Assembly: GCA_016861105.1 (NCBI GenBank)
Contig: BOKS01000001.1
Location: forward strand, 731,613 to 795,612
From: Betaproteobacteria bacterium
GTDB lineage: Bacteria > Pseudomonadota > Gammaproteobacteria > Burkholderiales > Casimicrobiaceae
Length of the DNA: 64,000 nucleotides
Direction of reading: 5' to 3'
A program made the translations under genes and the position numbers. The notes beneath the pieces were generated by a model. That model did no database searches. It saw only the letters and a list, made by a program, of their open reading frames with translations, and was not told the DNA's origin. Within the stretch, counting starts at the first letter, position 1, and the number at the start of each line of letters is the position of its first letter. Positions 26,037 to 35,286 of the stretch are shown here, in pieces.

Positions 26037-27377
26037 ATGACACCCCGCCTCCCGCCTTCCGACGCCGCTGCGCCCGACGTGCGCCGGCGACGTTGCCTCC
26101 GCTGGCTCGCCGCGGCGCCGCTCGCGACCGGTCCCCTGGCGGGCGTCCCCGCGCGGGCGGCAGTGAAGACCAGTGCCCGCATCGTCATCGCCGGCAGCGG
26201 CCTCGGCGGCATCGCCGTCGCGAACCGGCTGGCGCGCGAGCTCGACGGCGCGCGGATCACCATCGTCGACCGCAAGGAGGAGCACAACTACCAGCCCGGC
26301 TACACGCTGGTGGCCACCGGCGTGTGGACGGCGGACAGGGTGCGCGGGCGCAACGCGGACTACCTTCCGGCCGGCGTCGAGTGGGTGCGCGACATGGTCG
26401 CGGCCTTCGACCCCGTGGCGAAGGTCGTCGTCACGGCCGCGGGGCAGCGCATCGCCTACGACTTCCTCGTGGTGGCGACTGGCCTGCACCTCGACTACGC
26501 GCAGATCGAGGGCATGGACGTCGCGGCCATCGGCCGGCAGGGACTCGCGAGCGTCTACCCGGGCCCGCAGGCCGCGCAGGCGACGTGGGCCGCAATGCAG
26601 GCGTTCGCCGCGACGGGCGGCGACGCCGTCATGACGCTGCCGGCCACGCCGCTCAAGTGCGCGGGCGCGCCCCTCAAGATGACGTTCATGCTGCGCGACC
26701 GGGTACGCGAGGCCGGTACCCTCGACCGCTCCCGGATCGTGTTCCACACCGCGCTGGGCAACGTGTTCGGCGTGAAGGTGGTGAACGACAACGTGGTCGA
26801 GCGCTGGAAGGCGCTCGGCGTCGGCGTGGAGTACACGCACAAGCTCGTCGCCGTCGACGTCGGTGCCCGGCGCGCGACCTTCGCCAGCCCCGAGGGCGAG
26901 CGCAGCGAGGTGCGCTACGACTTCCTGCACGTGGTGCCGCCGATGCGCGCGCCCGACGCCGTGAAGGCGAGCGAACTCGCGTGGCGCGAAGGCCCGTTCG
27001 CCGCCGGCGGCTGGCTCGAGGTGGACAAGGGCACGCTGCAGCACCGCCGCTTCCCGGAGGTGTTCGGCATCGGCGACATCAACGGCACGCCGCGCGGCAA
27101 GACCGCCGCGACGGTGAAGAAGAGCGCGCCGATCGTCGCGCACAACCTCGCGGCGGTCCTGTCCGGCCGCGCGCCGGACGCGATCTTCGACGGCTACACG
27201 TCGTGTCCGCTGATCGTACGCGAGGGATCGGCGATGCTGATCGAGTTCGACTACGAGGGACGCCTGACGCCGACGCTGCCGGGCGTGGACCCCCTGCAGG
27301 AGAGCTACCTGGCGTGGCTCATGAAGCACCGGATGCTCAAGCCGGCGTACGTCGCCGTGCTGAAGGGCCGCGTCTAG
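26037..27377 (+). CDS. sulfide:quinone oxidoreductase-like flavoprotein
   Basis: 446 residues. A twin-arginine-type N-terminus (RRRRCLRWLAAAP, then PARAAV) suggests Tat export or a periplasm-facing location. FAD binding is by IVIAGSGLGGIAVANRLA (about 48-65) and the later VFGIGDINGTPRGKTAA. Two redox cysteines are in the places expected for SQR: PLKCAGAPLKMTF and GYTSCPLIV. NYQPGYTLVATGVW matches SQR type II proteins. It would oxidise sulfide to polysulfide and reduce ubiquinone. The next gene is a small membrane protein 48 bases downstream. The promoter region carries FNR-type and CRP-type palindromes. Confidence 0.85.
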   Translation: MTPRLPPSDAAAPDVRRRRCLRWLAAAPLATGPLAGVPARAAVKTSARIVIAGSGLGGIAVANRLARELDGARITIVDRKEEHNYQPGYTLVATGVWTADRVRGRNADYLPAGVEWVRDMVAAFDPVAKVVVTAAGQRIAYDFLVVATGLHLDYAQIEGMDVAAIGRQGLASVYPGPQAAQATWAAMQAFAATGGDAVMTLPATPLKCAGAPLKMTFMLRDRVREAGTLDRSRIVFHTALGNVFGVKVVNDNVVERWKALGVGVEYTHKLVAVDVGARRATFASPEGERSEVRYDFLHVVPPMRAPDAVKASELAWREGPFAAGGWLEVDKGTLQHRRFPEVFGIGDINGTPRGKTAATVKKSAPIVAHNLAAVLSGRAPDAIFDGYTSCPLIVREGSAMLIEFDYEGRLTPTLPGVDPLQESYLAWLMKHRMLKPAYVAVLKGRV

Positions 27378-27425
27378 ATTCCGACTTCCAGGGCGCCGCG
27401 GCGCGCCGGCGCAGGGAGCGACACC

Positions 27426-27758
27426 ATGTACGAGATCTGGCTCACGCTGAACGTCCTCTGGGAGCTCGCCGTCGACCACTGGCCGTGGGTCGCCGGCGCG
27501 GCGCTGCTGTGGGGGCTGCTGATGGCCGTCGCCCTGCGCGGTGCGCGTACGCGCTGGATGGCGGGCCTCCTGCCAGCGGCGCTCGTGGGTCTCGTCGTCG
27601 CCGCCGTCGCGTTCTTCGTCGCCCCGGCGCTGACGCGCTCGTCGCTCGCCGACATGGGCTACTGGCTCGACTGGCTCGCGCTCGCGGGCATCGCGGCCGG
27701 CGCAGGCGCCGCCGCGGCGGCCCTCGCGTGGCCGTTGTTCGCCGTGCGGGCGCGCTGA
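27426..27758 (+). CDS. small three-helix membrane protein of unknown function
   Basis: 110 residues with three predicted membrane segments: about 18-38 (HWPWVAGAALLWGLLMAVAL), 46-67 (AGLLPAALVGLVVAAVAFFVA) and 82-104. No family was recognised. It lies 48 bases after the sulfide:quinone reductase gene on the same strand, with GGGAGCGAC upstream of its ATG, so it is probably co-transcribed. It could anchor or regulate the exported flavoprotein, but this is a guess from position only. Confidence 0.65.
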   Translation: MYEIWLTLNVLWELAVDHWPWVAGAALLWGLLMAVALRGARTRWMAGLLPAALVGLVVAAVAFFVAPALTRSSLADMGYWLDWLALAGIAAGAGAAAAALAWPLFAVRAR

Positions 27759-27779
27759 CGCCGTTCGCCGAGCCGGCGC

Positions 27780-29042
27780 TCAGCGCGGGTCGGCGACCAG
27801 CGCGGGCCGCCCGACGAGGCTCCAACCCGACGGCGTCCGGATGCCCAGGCACGCGAGCACCGCGGCGAAGGCGAGCAGGGCGTCGAGCGTCCACAGCGCG
27901 TCGTAGCCGCCGGTCGCCTCCAGGACGACGCCGCCCGCCCAGACGCCGAGGAAGCTGCCGGCCTGGTGCACCAGCATCACCACGCCGAACAGCACCGCGA
28001 CGTTGCGCGTGCCGTAGAGCTGCCCGACCAGCGCGCTGGTCGGCGGCAGCGTGGCCATGTAGGTGAGGCCGATCGCCACCGAGAAGGCGAGCACCGAGTC
28101 GGCGGTCACGGGCAGCGCGGCGAAGGCGAGCACGACGGCGCCGCGCAGCGCGTAGAGGACGACGAGCATGGTGCGCGCCGGCACGCGCTCGACGAGGAAG
28201 CCGGCGCCGAGGCTGCCGGCGACGTTGCACACGCCGATGATCGCGAGCCAGGCGCCCGCCAGCGAGGGGGGCAGCCGGCAGCTCTCGATGAAGCCCGGCA
28301 TGTGCGCGAGCAGGAACGAGACGTGGAAGCCGCACGCGAAGAAGCTCGCCGCGAGGCACCAGAAGCTGCGGTCGCGCAGCGCCTGCGAGCGCACGCGTCG
28401 CGCCGCCTGCACGGCCGCGGCGTCGCGCCCGGCCGCCGCCGCGCCCGCGGCGGCGGCCGGCGGCGCCGCGCGGAACGCGCGGGCCAGCGCCGCGCACAGG
28501 AGCGTCAGGCCCGAGAGCGCGAGGAGCGTCCCGGTCCAGCCGATGGCCGCGATGCCGGCCTGCGAGGCGGGACCGATCACGAGCTGCCCCGCCGAGCCGC
28601 CGGCGCCGACGACGCCGCTCGCGCGCCCGCGGAAGGCCGGCGGCACGCGCGCGATCACCGCCGCGATCAGGACCGGGGCGCTGGCGAGCGCGGTCCCGCC
28701 GACGGCGACCGCCACGAAGCCCGCGGTCAGTCCCGCGGCGGACCGCAGCCACGGCAGCACCGCGACGGCCGCGGCGGTCGCCAGCGCACCCGCGACGATC
28801 AGGCGCGCGTTGCCGATCCGCTCCGCGAGCCGGCCCACGAGCGGCTGCGCGACGCCGGCGGCGAGCTGGCTCGCCGCGAGCGCGAAGCTGATCGTCGCGA
28901 GCCCCAGTCCCGTGGCGGTGTTGATCGGCGACAGGAACAGGCCGAGCGACGAGCGGAAGCCCTGCGTGACGGCGAGCAGCGCCGCCGCGGCCGCCGCGAC
29001 CGCCCATGCTCCGGTGATGCTGCGCGTGCCTTCCGCTCCCAC
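27780..29042 (-). CDS. MFS transporter
   Basis: About 420 residues from a GTG at 29042 with GGAGG eight bases upstream; upstream in-frame codons look non-coding. Twelve hydrophobic segments are visible. The MFS motif between helices 2 and 3 is present as QPLVGRLAERIGNARLI (G-x3-D/E-R-x-G-R/K type). A charged loop near the middle (AAAVQAARRVRSQALRDRS) separates the two six-helix halves. Substrate unknown; the sequence resembles the oxalate/formate- and monocarboxylate-like groups. It converges on the small membrane protein after 21 bases and is divergent from the antiporter gene. Confidence 0.88.
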   Translation of the reverse strand: MGAEGTRSITGAWAVAAAAAALLAVTQGFRSSLGLFLSPINTATGLGLATISFALAASQLAAGVAQPLVGRLAERIGNARLIVAGALATAAAVAVLPWLRSAAGLTAGFVAVAVGGTALASAPVLIAAVIARVPPAFRGRASGVVGAGGSAGQLVIGPASQAGIAAIGWTGTLLALSGLTLLCAALARAFRAAPPAAAAGAAAAGRDAAAVQAARRVRSQALRDRSFWCLAASFFACGFHVSFLLAHMPGFIESCRLPPSLAGAWLAIIGVCNVAGSLGAGFLVERVPARTMLVVLYALRGAVVLAFAALPVTADSVLAFSVAIGLTYMATLPPTSALVGQLYGTRNVAVLFGVVMLVHQAGSFLGVWAGGVVLEATGGYDALWTLDALLAFAAVLACLGIRTPSGWSLVGRPALVADPR

Positions 29043-29221
29043 GACCGCCTCCGTGCGATGGCTGCCGGACGCGCGTGCGTCCGGCGACGACGGCGATCGT
29101 GGAGAAGGCGCGTATCGGGCGTTTGTCGGCGCCGGCACGGCGTGTAACGCCGGCGTATCCGCCGCGCGGGGCGGCCTGGCGCATCGCGTGCAGTAGACTC
29201 GGCGCACGGGAAGCCGCCGCC

Positions 29222-30862
29222 ATGCACGACATCACGCTGGTCGTCACGCTGACCGCCGCGCTCGCGGTGGCACTGGTGCTCGGCTGGGTGACGCAGCGGC
29301 TCGGGCTGTCGACGCTCGTCGGCTACCTGCTCGCCGGCATCGTCGTCGGGCCGCACACCCCCGGGTTCGTCGCCGACGGTGCGCTCGCGTCGCGGCTCGC
29401 CGAGATCGGCGTCATCCTGCTGCTGTTCAGCGTCGGCATGCACTTCCACGTGCGCGATTTGCTGCGCGTCTGGCGCGTGGCGGTGCCCGGCGCGATCGCG
29501 CAGAGCGCGGTCGCCGGCGTGTGCGGCTGGCTGCTCGCGCGGGCGTTCGGCTGGAGCGGCATCGCCGGCGCCGCGTTCGGCATGTCGCTCGCGGTGGCCA
29601 GCACGGCGGTGCTGACGCGGATGCTGATCGACAACGGCAAGCTCGCGACGCACGGCGGCCACGTCGCCGTGGGCTGGCTGATCGTCGAGGACATGTTCAC
29701 GGTCCTGGCGCTGGTGGTGCTGCCGGCGCTGGCGCTCGCGCAGTCCGGCGGCTCGCTCGGCATCGCGCTGCTGGCCGCGCTCGCCAAGGCGGCTGCGTTC
29801 GGCGTCCTGCTGTGGGCGCTGGGCAACCCGATCGTCAAGCGCGTGATGGAGCCGGTCGCGCGGACGCGGTCGGAGGAGCTGTTCACGCTCGCGGTGTTCG
29901 TGATCGCGCTCGGCATCGCCGTGATCGCCGCCGGCGTGTTCCAGGTGTCGGTCGCGCTGGGCGCGTTCTTCGCCGGGCTGGTCGTGGGCCGCTCGCGCAT
30001 CGGCCCGCAGGCGGCGGCGTTCATGACGCCGTTCCGCGACGTCTTCGCCGCGCTGTTCTTCGTGTCGGTGGGCATGCTGTTCGACCCCTGGTTCCCGCTC
30101 GAGGCGCCGTGGCTGGTGCTGCTCGGCGTGGCGATCGTCCTCGTCGCGAAGCCGCTGGCGGCGTGGACGATCGTGCGCGCGCTGCGCGACACGCCGCGGA
30201 CGGCGGCCACGGTCTCGGTGGGCCTCGCGCAGATCGGCGAGTTCTCGTTCCTGCTCGGTGCGCTGGGCGTGTCGCTGGGCGTGCTGCCGCAGGCCGGACT
30301 GGACGCGCTGGTGGCGATCGCGATCGTGTCGATCGCGGTCAATCCGCTGCTGTTCCGCGCGCAGGCGCGCTGGGAGGCGACGCTCGCCCCGCCGCAGGGC
30401 GCCGGCGAGCCGGCGCGCGATCCGGCGAGCGCGGAACTCGAAGGCCACGTGGTCCTCTGCGGCGACGGGCCGCTGCACCGCGGCCTGCTGCCGCGCCTGC
30501 GCGCGCGCGAGGCCGCGGTGGCGATGATCGACGACGACCTGGACTACGTGAACGCCCAGGCGGCCACCGGCGTGTTCGCCGTGTACGGCACGCCGTCGCG
30601 TCCGGACGTGCTGCGCGCGGCGGGCGTCGAGCGCGCGGGCGTGCTGGTCATCGCGGGCGGGACGCTGGCGGCGCGGATGGCCGTCTCGGTCGCCGCGCGC
30701 GCCGTCCGCCCGGGCCTGCCGATCGTCGCGACGGCGCTCGACGCGGCGGAGCACGCGTGGCTCAAGGAGTTCGGCGTGACGGCGGTCGCCGACGTGCTGG
30801 ACCCCGCGGTCGATGCGATCGCCGACTGCGTGCGCCACACGCTGGACGCCGCGCCGCGCTGA
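29222..30862 (+). CDS. CPA2-family monovalent cation:proton antiporter with RCK domain (YbaL/KefB-like)
   Basis: 546 residues. The first 390 form a Na+/H+ exchanger domain with about 12 helices (LGLSTLVGYLLAGIVVGPHT, EIGVILLLFSVGMHFHVRDL, and AVASTAVLTRMLIDNG, the ion-binding region). A C-terminal TrkA-N/RCK Rossmann domain follows (about 404-530; HVVLCGDGPLHRGLLPRLR). It probably exports K+ (or Na+) in exchange for protons, gated by a nucleotide or glutathione-type ligand. The glycine-rich loop reads GDGPLHRG rather than GxGxxG, so ligand binding may be altered. Start ATG 29222 fits the usual MHD start of YbaL proteins. Confidence 0.9.
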   Translation: MHDITLVVTLTAALAVALVLGWVTQRLGLSTLVGYLLAGIVVGPHTPGFVADGALASRLAEIGVILLLFSVGMHFHVRDLLRVWRVAVPGAIAQSAVAGVCGWLLARAFGWSGIAGAAFGMSLAVASTAVLTRMLIDNGKLATHGGHVAVGWLIVEDMFTVLALVVLPALALAQSGGSLGIALLAALAKAAAFGVLLWALGNPIVKRVMEPVARTRSEELFTLAVFVIALGIAVIAAGVFQVSVALGAFFAGLVVGRSRIGPQAAAFMTPFRDVFAALFFVSVGMLFDPWFPLEAPWLVLLGVAIVLVAKPLAAWTIVRALRDTPRTAATVSVGLAQIGEFSFLLGALGVSLGVLPQAGLDALVAIAIVSIAVNPLLFRAQARWEATLAPPQGAGEPARDPASAELEGHVVLCGDGPLHRGLLPRLRAREAAVAMIDDDLDYVNAQAATGVFAVYGTPSRPDVLRAAGVERAGVLVIAGGTLAARMAVSVAARAVRPGLPIVATALDAAEHAWLKEFGVTAVADVLDPAVDAIADCVRHTLDAAPR

Positions 30863-30994
30863 CGCGGTGGCGCATCCTGCGGCGCGTGTGCCGATTTCGC
30901 GCGCGCACCACGCCGCCGGCGGCGTAGGATCGATCGACGAGGCTTGGGGACCGGTTCGTTAACCCGCATCTATCGGGTGGATTAGCGAATTCGA

Positions 30995-31008
30995 TTGGAC
31001 TTGTCCAA
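30995..31008. promoter_or_regulatory. TTGGAC-TT-GTCCAA palindrome upstream of rubrerythrin
   Basis: TTGGACTTGTCCAA has perfect six-base arms around a two-base centre and also fits TTG-N8-CAA, the loose form of FNR/NnrR boxes. It lies 110 bases upstream of the rubrerythrin ATG in a 255-base intergenic region that is otherwise empty apart from a small inverted repeat ACCCG-N7-CGGGT (30963-30979). An operator for the rubrerythrin cluster is likely; the regulator family is uncertain. Confidence 0.5.
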
Positions 31009-31117
31009 GGCAGGCCCCGGACAATCGCTGCTGACGCCGCCGCCCCGTCGGGCGCGGCGCCCGTCTTGCCGCCGGCGCGACGACGCCGGTGGCCAACCTC
31101 GAGAGGAGAAGCAACCG

Positions 31118-31540
31118 ATGAAGTCGCTCAAGGGCACGAAGACGCACGACAACCTGAAGGCAGCGTTCGCGGGCGAGTCGCAGGCGAACCGCCGCTACCT
31201 GTACTTCGCGAACAAGGCCGACGTCGAGGGCCAGAACGACGTCGCCGCGCTGTTCCGCTCGACGGCGGAAGGCGAGACCGGCCACGCGCACGGCCACCTC
31301 GACTACCTCGCGCAGGTCGGCGATCCGGCGACGGACCTGCCGATCGGCAGCTCGCGCCAGAACCTGAAGGCGGCGGTCGCCGGCGAGACGCACGAGTACA
31401 CCGACATGTACCCGGGCATGGCGAAGGCGGCGCGCGACGAGGGCTTCGACGAGATCAGCGACTGGTTCGAGACGCTGGCGAAGGCGGAGCGCTCGCACGC
31501 GAACCGCTTCCAGAAGGCGCTGGACGCGCTGGCCGACTGA
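31118..31540 (+). CDS. rubrerythrin-family diiron protein without rubredoxin domain
   Basis: 140 residues from the ATG at 31118 with GAGAGGAGAA just upstream. The four-helix bundle carries the diiron ligands: Glu in [17 protein letters not shown], the ExxH in [12 protein letters not shown], Glu in [17 protein letters not shown] and the second ExxH in [10 protein letters not shown]. The C-terminal rubredoxin-like Cys4 domain of classical rubrerythrin is absent. It would reduce H2O2 in the cytoplasm and so needs an outside electron donor. The Fe-S protein encoded downstream could fill that role. First gene of a three-gene cluster. Confidence 0.93.
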   Translation: MKSLKGTKTHDNLKAAFAGESQANRRYLYFANKADVEGQNDVAALFRSTAEGETGHAHGHLDYLAQVGDPATDLPIGSSRQNLKAAVAGETHEYTDMYPGMAKAARDEGFDEISDWFETLAKAERSHANRFQKALDALAD

Positions 31541-31550
31541 CGTCGCGGGC

Positions 31551-31574
31551 GCGGCGGGCGGGTGCGCCCGCCGC
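31551..31574 (+). terminator. hairpin after rubrerythrin
   Basis: GCGGCGGGCG-GGTG-CGCCCGCCGC is a perfect ten-base stem with a four-base loop, 11 bases after the rubrerythrin stop and 108 bases before the Fe-S protein gene. There is no T-run. It may attenuate or protect the upstream mRNA, giving more rubrerythrin than Fe-S protein. Confidence 0.45.
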
Positions 31575-31682
31575 TGCGCGCCGCTTTCGCCCGGGGACGC
31601 GCGGCTGCGAGCACGTCCCCGGGACAACCGATCCGATCGACCGGCGGGTGCCGCCGTTGCGCGCCCGCCGGTCGACACCGCC

Positions 31683-33023
31683 ATGACCACAAGAGAAGGC
31701 AGCCTCGAAGCGCCCACGCGCCATCCGCTCGACTGGCGCAATCCCGCGTTCTACGACGAGGAGGCGCTCCACAAGGAGATGGAGCGGGTCTTCGACATCT
31801 GCCACGGGTGCCGGCGCTGCATCAGCCTGTGCCAGTCGTTCCCGACGCTGTTCGACCTCGTCGACGAGGGCAAGACCGGCGAGATGGACGGCGTCGAGAA
31901 GAAGGACTACGTCAAGGTCGTCGACCAGTGCTACCTGTGCGACGTCTGCTACATGACGAAGTGCCCGTACGTGCCGCCGCACCCGTGGAACCTCGACTTC
32001 CCGCACCTGATGCTGCGTGCGAAGGCCGTCAAGTTCCGCAAGGAGGGCGCGATCTTCCGCGACCGCCTGCTCACGTCCACCGACCGGCTGGGCAGGCTCG
32101 CGACGATCCCGGTCGTCGTGCAGACGGTCAACTGGGCGAACCGCACGCCCGCGACGCGCAGCGTGATGGAGAAGGTGCTCGGCGTGGCGAAGGAGGCGGC
32201 GCTGCCGCCGTACGCGCCGACGCCGTTCCGCAAGGGCATCGCGCCGTCGATGGGCTGGCCGGTGCGCGACGGCGAGCGCACGCCGGGGAAGGTCGCGATC
32301 TTCGCGACCTGCTACGTCAATTACAACGAGCCGGGGATCGGCCGCGACCTGACGCGCATCCTGGAGCACAACGAGATCCCGTACGTGATCGCCGAGCAGG
32401 AGGCGTGCTGCGGCATGCCGAAGCTGGAACTCGGCGACCTCGAGACGGTCGAGAAGCTGAAGGAGGCGAACGTCGCGCAGCTCGCGCCGCTGGCGCGCGC
32501 CGGCTACGCGATCCTCACGCCGGTCCCGTCCTGCACGCTGATGTTCAAGCAGGAACTGCCGCTGATCTTCCCCGGGGACGCGGACGTGAAGGCGGTGGCC
32601 GAGGCGATGTTCGACCCCTTCGAGTACCTGGTGCTGCGCGACAAGGACGGCCTGCTCCGCAGGGACTTCAAGCGCCCGCTCGGCAAGGTCAGCTACCACA
32701 TCCCGTGCCATTCGCGCGTGCAGAACGTCGGCCAGAAGACGCGCGAGGTGCTCGAGTGGGTCCCGCAGACCGAGGTGAACACGGTCGAGCGCTGCGCGGG
32801 CCACGACGGCACGTACGGCGTCAAGAGGGAGTTCTACGCCCAGTCGATGAAGATCGGCAAGCCGGTGTTCAGGCGGATGGCCGAGACCGAACCCGACTTC
32901 GTGAGCTCCGACTGCCCGATCGCCGGGCGGCGGATCACGCAGGGAATCGAGCAGGATGCGACGATGCGCGGCCGCAAGGAGCACCCGCTGACGCTGGTGC
33001 GGATGGCCTACGGACTGGAGTGA
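31683..33023 (+). CDS. heterodisulfide reductase-related Fe-S / CCG-domain protein
   Basis: 446 residues. Two 4Fe-4S motifs are near the N-terminus: [11 protein letters not shown] (about 40-50) and [13 protein letters not shown] (about 83-95). Two CCG-type cysteine domains follow. The first contains [13 protein letters not shown] and [13 protein letters not shown]; the second contains [13 protein letters not shown] and, where CCG is expected, [10 protein letters not shown]. This layout is that of GlpC/HdrD-like electron-transfer proteins. In many proteobacteria a protein of this type lies between rubrerythrin and DUF3501, as here, and is the probable reductant of the rubrerythrin. The next gene starts two bases after its stop. 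Confidence 0.88.
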   Translation: MTTREGSLEAPTRHPLDWRNPAFYDEEALHKEMERVFDICHGCRRCISLCQSFPTLFDLVDEGKTGEMDGVEKKDYVKVVDQCYLCDVCYMTKCPYVPPHPWNLDFPHLMLRAKAVKFRKEGAIFRDRLLTSTDRLGRLATIPVVVQTVNWANRTPATRSVMEKVLGVAKEAALPPYAPTPFRKGIAPSMGWPVRDGERTPGKVAIFATCYVNYNEPGIGRDLTRILEHNEIPYVIAEQEACCGMPKLELGDLETVEKLKEANVAQLAPLARAGYAILTPVPSCTLMFKQELPLIFPGDADVKAVAEAMFDPFEYLVLRDKDGLLRRDFKRPLGKVSYHIPCHSRVQNVGQKTREVLEWVPQTEVNTVERCAGHDGTYGVKREFYAQSMKIGKPVFRRMAETEPDFVSSDCPIAGRRITQGIEQDATMRGRKEHPLTLVRMAYGLE

Positions 33024-33025
33024 CG

Positions 33026-33637
33026 ATGACTGCGACGAAGGAGCACGCGATGCCGCGCATCACGCGCGAGTCCCTGATGACCCTCGAGGCGTACGCGAAG
33101 GCGCGCAAGGAGTTCCGCGGGAAGGTGATCGCGCACAAGAAGGCGCGCACGGTCCACCTCGGCGAGCACCTGACGCTGATGTTCGAGGACGAGCTCACGA
33201 TGCGCTACCAGATCCAGGAGATGCTGCGCATCGAGAAGATCTTCGAGGAGGACGGCATCCAGTCCGAGCTCGACGCGTACAACCCGCTGGTCCCCGACGG
33301 CACGAACCTCAAGGCCACGATGCTGATCGAGTACGAGGACGTGGACGAGCGCCGGCGCGCGCTCGCGCGCCTCAAGGGCCTCGAGGACCGCGTCTACGTC
33401 GAGGTCGAGGGGTTCCCGCGCGTGTACGCGATCGCCGACGAGGACCTCGAGCGCGAGACGGACGAGAAGACCTCGTCGGTCCACTTCCTGCGCTTCGAGC
33501 TCACCCGGCCGATGATCGACGCGCTGCGCGTGGGCGTGCCGCTCGCCGTTGGCGCCGATCACCCGCAGTGCGAGGCGCGCGTGCCGGCGCTCCCGCCGCA
33601 GACGCAGCAGGCGCTGCTCGCCGACTTCGCCCCGTGA
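33026..33637 (+). CDS. DUF3501-family protein
   Basis: 203 residues from the ATG at 33026; ATG 33050 is possible. It is highly charged and soluble, with KVIAHKKARTVHLGEHLTL, FEDELTMRYQIQEMLRIEK and ELDAYNPLVPDGTNLKATM, features of DUF3501. No cofactor motif or signal peptide is seen. The function is unknown. Its strict position behind the Fe-S protein and rubrerythrin points to a role in the same peroxide or oxygen defence unit, perhaps as an assembly or docking subunit. Confidence 0.85.
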   Translation: MTATKEHAMPRITRESLMTLEAYAKARKEFRGKVIAHKKARTVHLGEHLTLMFEDELTMRYQIQEMLRIEKIFEEDGIQSELDAYNPLVPDGTNLKATMLIEYEDVDERRRALARLKGLEDRVYVEVEGFPRVYAIADEDLERETDEKTSSVHFLRFELTRPMIDALRVGVPLAVGADHPQCEARVPALPPQTQQALLADFAP

Positions 33638-33679
33638 CGCGCGTAAGCGCGTCCCGCAGCGCCGCGGCGGAGGCGGGAC
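33636..33679. terminator. two hairpins between convergent genes
   Basis: GACGCGC-GTAA-GCGCGTC (33636-33653) starts in the DUF3501 stop codon. GTCCCGC (33651-33657) pairs with GCGGGAC (33673-33679) as an alternative stem. They share bases and so are mutually exclusive. They probably end transcription from both sides, as the PEP-CTERM gene converges here. No T-run is present. Confidence 0.4.
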
Positions 33680-33728
33680 GAGGCCGCCTCGTCGTGGGCG
33701 CTCGCGCCGGGCGACGCGCGTAGCGGAT

Positions 33729-34448
33729 CTACGCAGCGATTCGCCTGCGCCGCGCGCGACGCAGCGCGAGGAGCGCGAAGGCGAGCAGGGCCAGCGTCGG
33801 CGGTTCCGGCACCGCGTTCCCCGGTGACCGAACCGCCGCGAGGATGTTGTCCACGCCCAGTTGCGACACCAGCGGCGGGCCCGGGAACGCCTCGCTCGGG
33901 CCGTGGAAGATGCGCAGGATCGTGGTCGACGCGAGGACGTCCGCGACGCTGCCCAGCAGCGCCGTCAGGCTGGACGCGTCGATCGCGAACACCGCGTGCG
34001 TCCATCCGCTGCCCGCGGGCAGGAGGATCGCGTCCGTGATCGCCACCGCCGTGGGGGGGCCGCCGGCCGCGTTCTCGAAGAGCAGCCGGATCGCGAGGTC
34101 GCTCGACCCGAGGTTCTGGAGGTCCATCTCGATCGCCGTGATGCCGAGGGCGCCGTAGTTGCCCGCCCAGTGCGCGGCGTTGAGCGCGGTCAGGCGCCCG
34201 CCCGGCGTGTTGCCCGACCCCCCGAGCGACGTGAGCTGCAGGTAGGCGTCTCCGGCCCCGGCCGGCCCGCCCGACGCGACGACGCCGGGGGGAACGGCCG
34301 ACCCGCCCAGGCCGAGCAGGTTGATCTGCCAGTTCAGCGTCGTCCCGCCCTGGAACGTATCCACCTGCCCGAGCGCCAGTGACCGCGCCGGCAGCGGGGC
34401 GAGCGACAGGGCACCGGCGAGCAGTGCCGCGGCGAGCGTCGTCTTCAT
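33729..34448 (-). CDS. PEP-CTERM sorting-domain protein
   Basis: 239 residues. The signal peptide covers 1-25 (MKTTLAAALLAGALSLAPLP). The middle is a secreted beta-rich region (LNWQINLLGLGGSAVPPG, IEMDLQNLGSSDLAIRLLFEN). The C-terminus is a full PEP-CTERM signal: AVPEPPTLALLAFALLALRR followed by an Arg-rich tail. Such proteins are recognised by exosortase EpsH and processed at the envelope, usually with exopolysaccharide. No exosortase or EPS genes are in the window. It lies alone, converging on the DUF3501 gene. Confidence 0.9.
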   Translation of the reverse strand: MKTTLAAALLAGALSLAPLPARSLALGQVDTFQGGTTLNWQINLLGLGGSAVPPGVVASGGPAGAGDAYLQLTSLGGSGNTPGGRLTALNAAHWAGNYGALGITAIEMDLQNLGSSDLAIRLLFENAAGGPPTAVAITDAILLPAGSGWTHAVFAIDASSLTALLGSVADVLASTTILRIFHGPSEAFPGPPLVSQLGVDNILAAVRSPGNAVPEPPTLALLAFALLALRRARRRRIAA

Positions 34449-34691
34449 CGGGTGTCCCGCGTCGGAGGTTCGTTGGCGAATGCATCCCGCGTGGGCGAGC
34501 CGTCGGCGCTACGAACGTCGGGCTCGGGACACGCGGTCTCTCCTGCGGCCCGTTCGCCGGGCCGCCGCCGCCGGCGCGACCGCATGCAACGGGCGGGCCA
34601 GCCCGAAAATCCCTCGCAAGGCCAAGGGGATCAACGCGGCGCGGCGAAAGCCGGCCGGCCGAAGCGTAAGCGCCGTCGACGCGGCGTGGCG

Positions 34692-35222
34692 TCAGGCCCG
34701 GCGCTTGCGGAAGACGAGGTCGCGCGTGGGATCGCCGTGCAGCGTCGACGCGACCGGCTCGCGATCGGCGACGAAGCCCGCGCCGATCGCCACGCGGATC
34801 GAGCCGTCGTTGCGCGCGTCGGTCTGCGCGCGGATCTCGTCGATCGGCAGCGCGGCGAACAGGTGGCCGCAGAGCGCCTGCACGGCCTCGACCGCCATGC
34901 CGCGCCGCTGGAACTCGCCGAACACCAGATAGGCGATGTCGGCGTGCCGGGAGTGGAGCGTCGCCTGGAACCAGCCGGCGGGCTTGCCCGACCGCCGCTC
35001 GACCGCGATCCAGTTGCCCCACCCCTCGCCTTCGCGCCCGCTGCCCTTGATCCAGCCCGCGAAGCGACGGCGGAGCTCCGGCTCGTCGGCGGGCACGGGC
35101 ATCTCGATGTAGCGGTACAGCGACGGCTGCGCGAACGCTTCGAAGCAGGCGGCCGCGTGCGCGATGCGCAGCGGCTCCAGCGTCAGCCGCGGCGTCTGGA
35201 TGAGGGCACCGGTCGCGGTCAT
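34692..35222 (-). CDS. GNAT-family N-acetyltransferase (RimJ/RimL-like)
   Basis: 176 residues. It starts TGALIQTPRLTLEPLRIAH, the usual opening of RimJ-type acetyltransferases. The acetyl-CoA loop is VFGEFQRRGMAVEAVQAL (Q/R-x-x-G-x-A/M pattern), followed by DEIRAQTDARNDGSIRVAIGAGF, with the conserved N-x-x-S-x-R/x-x-x-x-x-G-F. It transfers an acetyl group to an amine; the target is unknown. It stands between YajQ (same strand, upstream) and the PEP-CTERM gene, separated from the latter by 243 bases in which nothing else was seen. Confidence 0.9.
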   Translation of the reverse strand: MTATGALIQTPRLTLEPLRIAHAAACFEAFAQPSLYRYIEMPVPADEPELRRRFAGWIKGSGREGEGWGNWIAVERRSGKPAGWFQATLHSRHADIAYLVFGEFQRRGMAVEAVQALCGHLFAALPIDEIRAQTDARNDGSIRVAIGAGFVADREPVASTLHGDPTRDLVFRKRRA

Positions 35223-35286
35223 CGTCCGCTCGCCCCACCCGCGGCGCCTGCGTACGGGAACGCCTCCCGCCGGGCCGGGCGCGGCG

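Noticed and set aside
30995..31117. TTG start extending rubrerythrin upstream by 41 codons
   Set aside because: The added residues match no rubrerythrin. The ATG at 31118 has a good ribosome binding site, and the extension would begin inside the palindrome.
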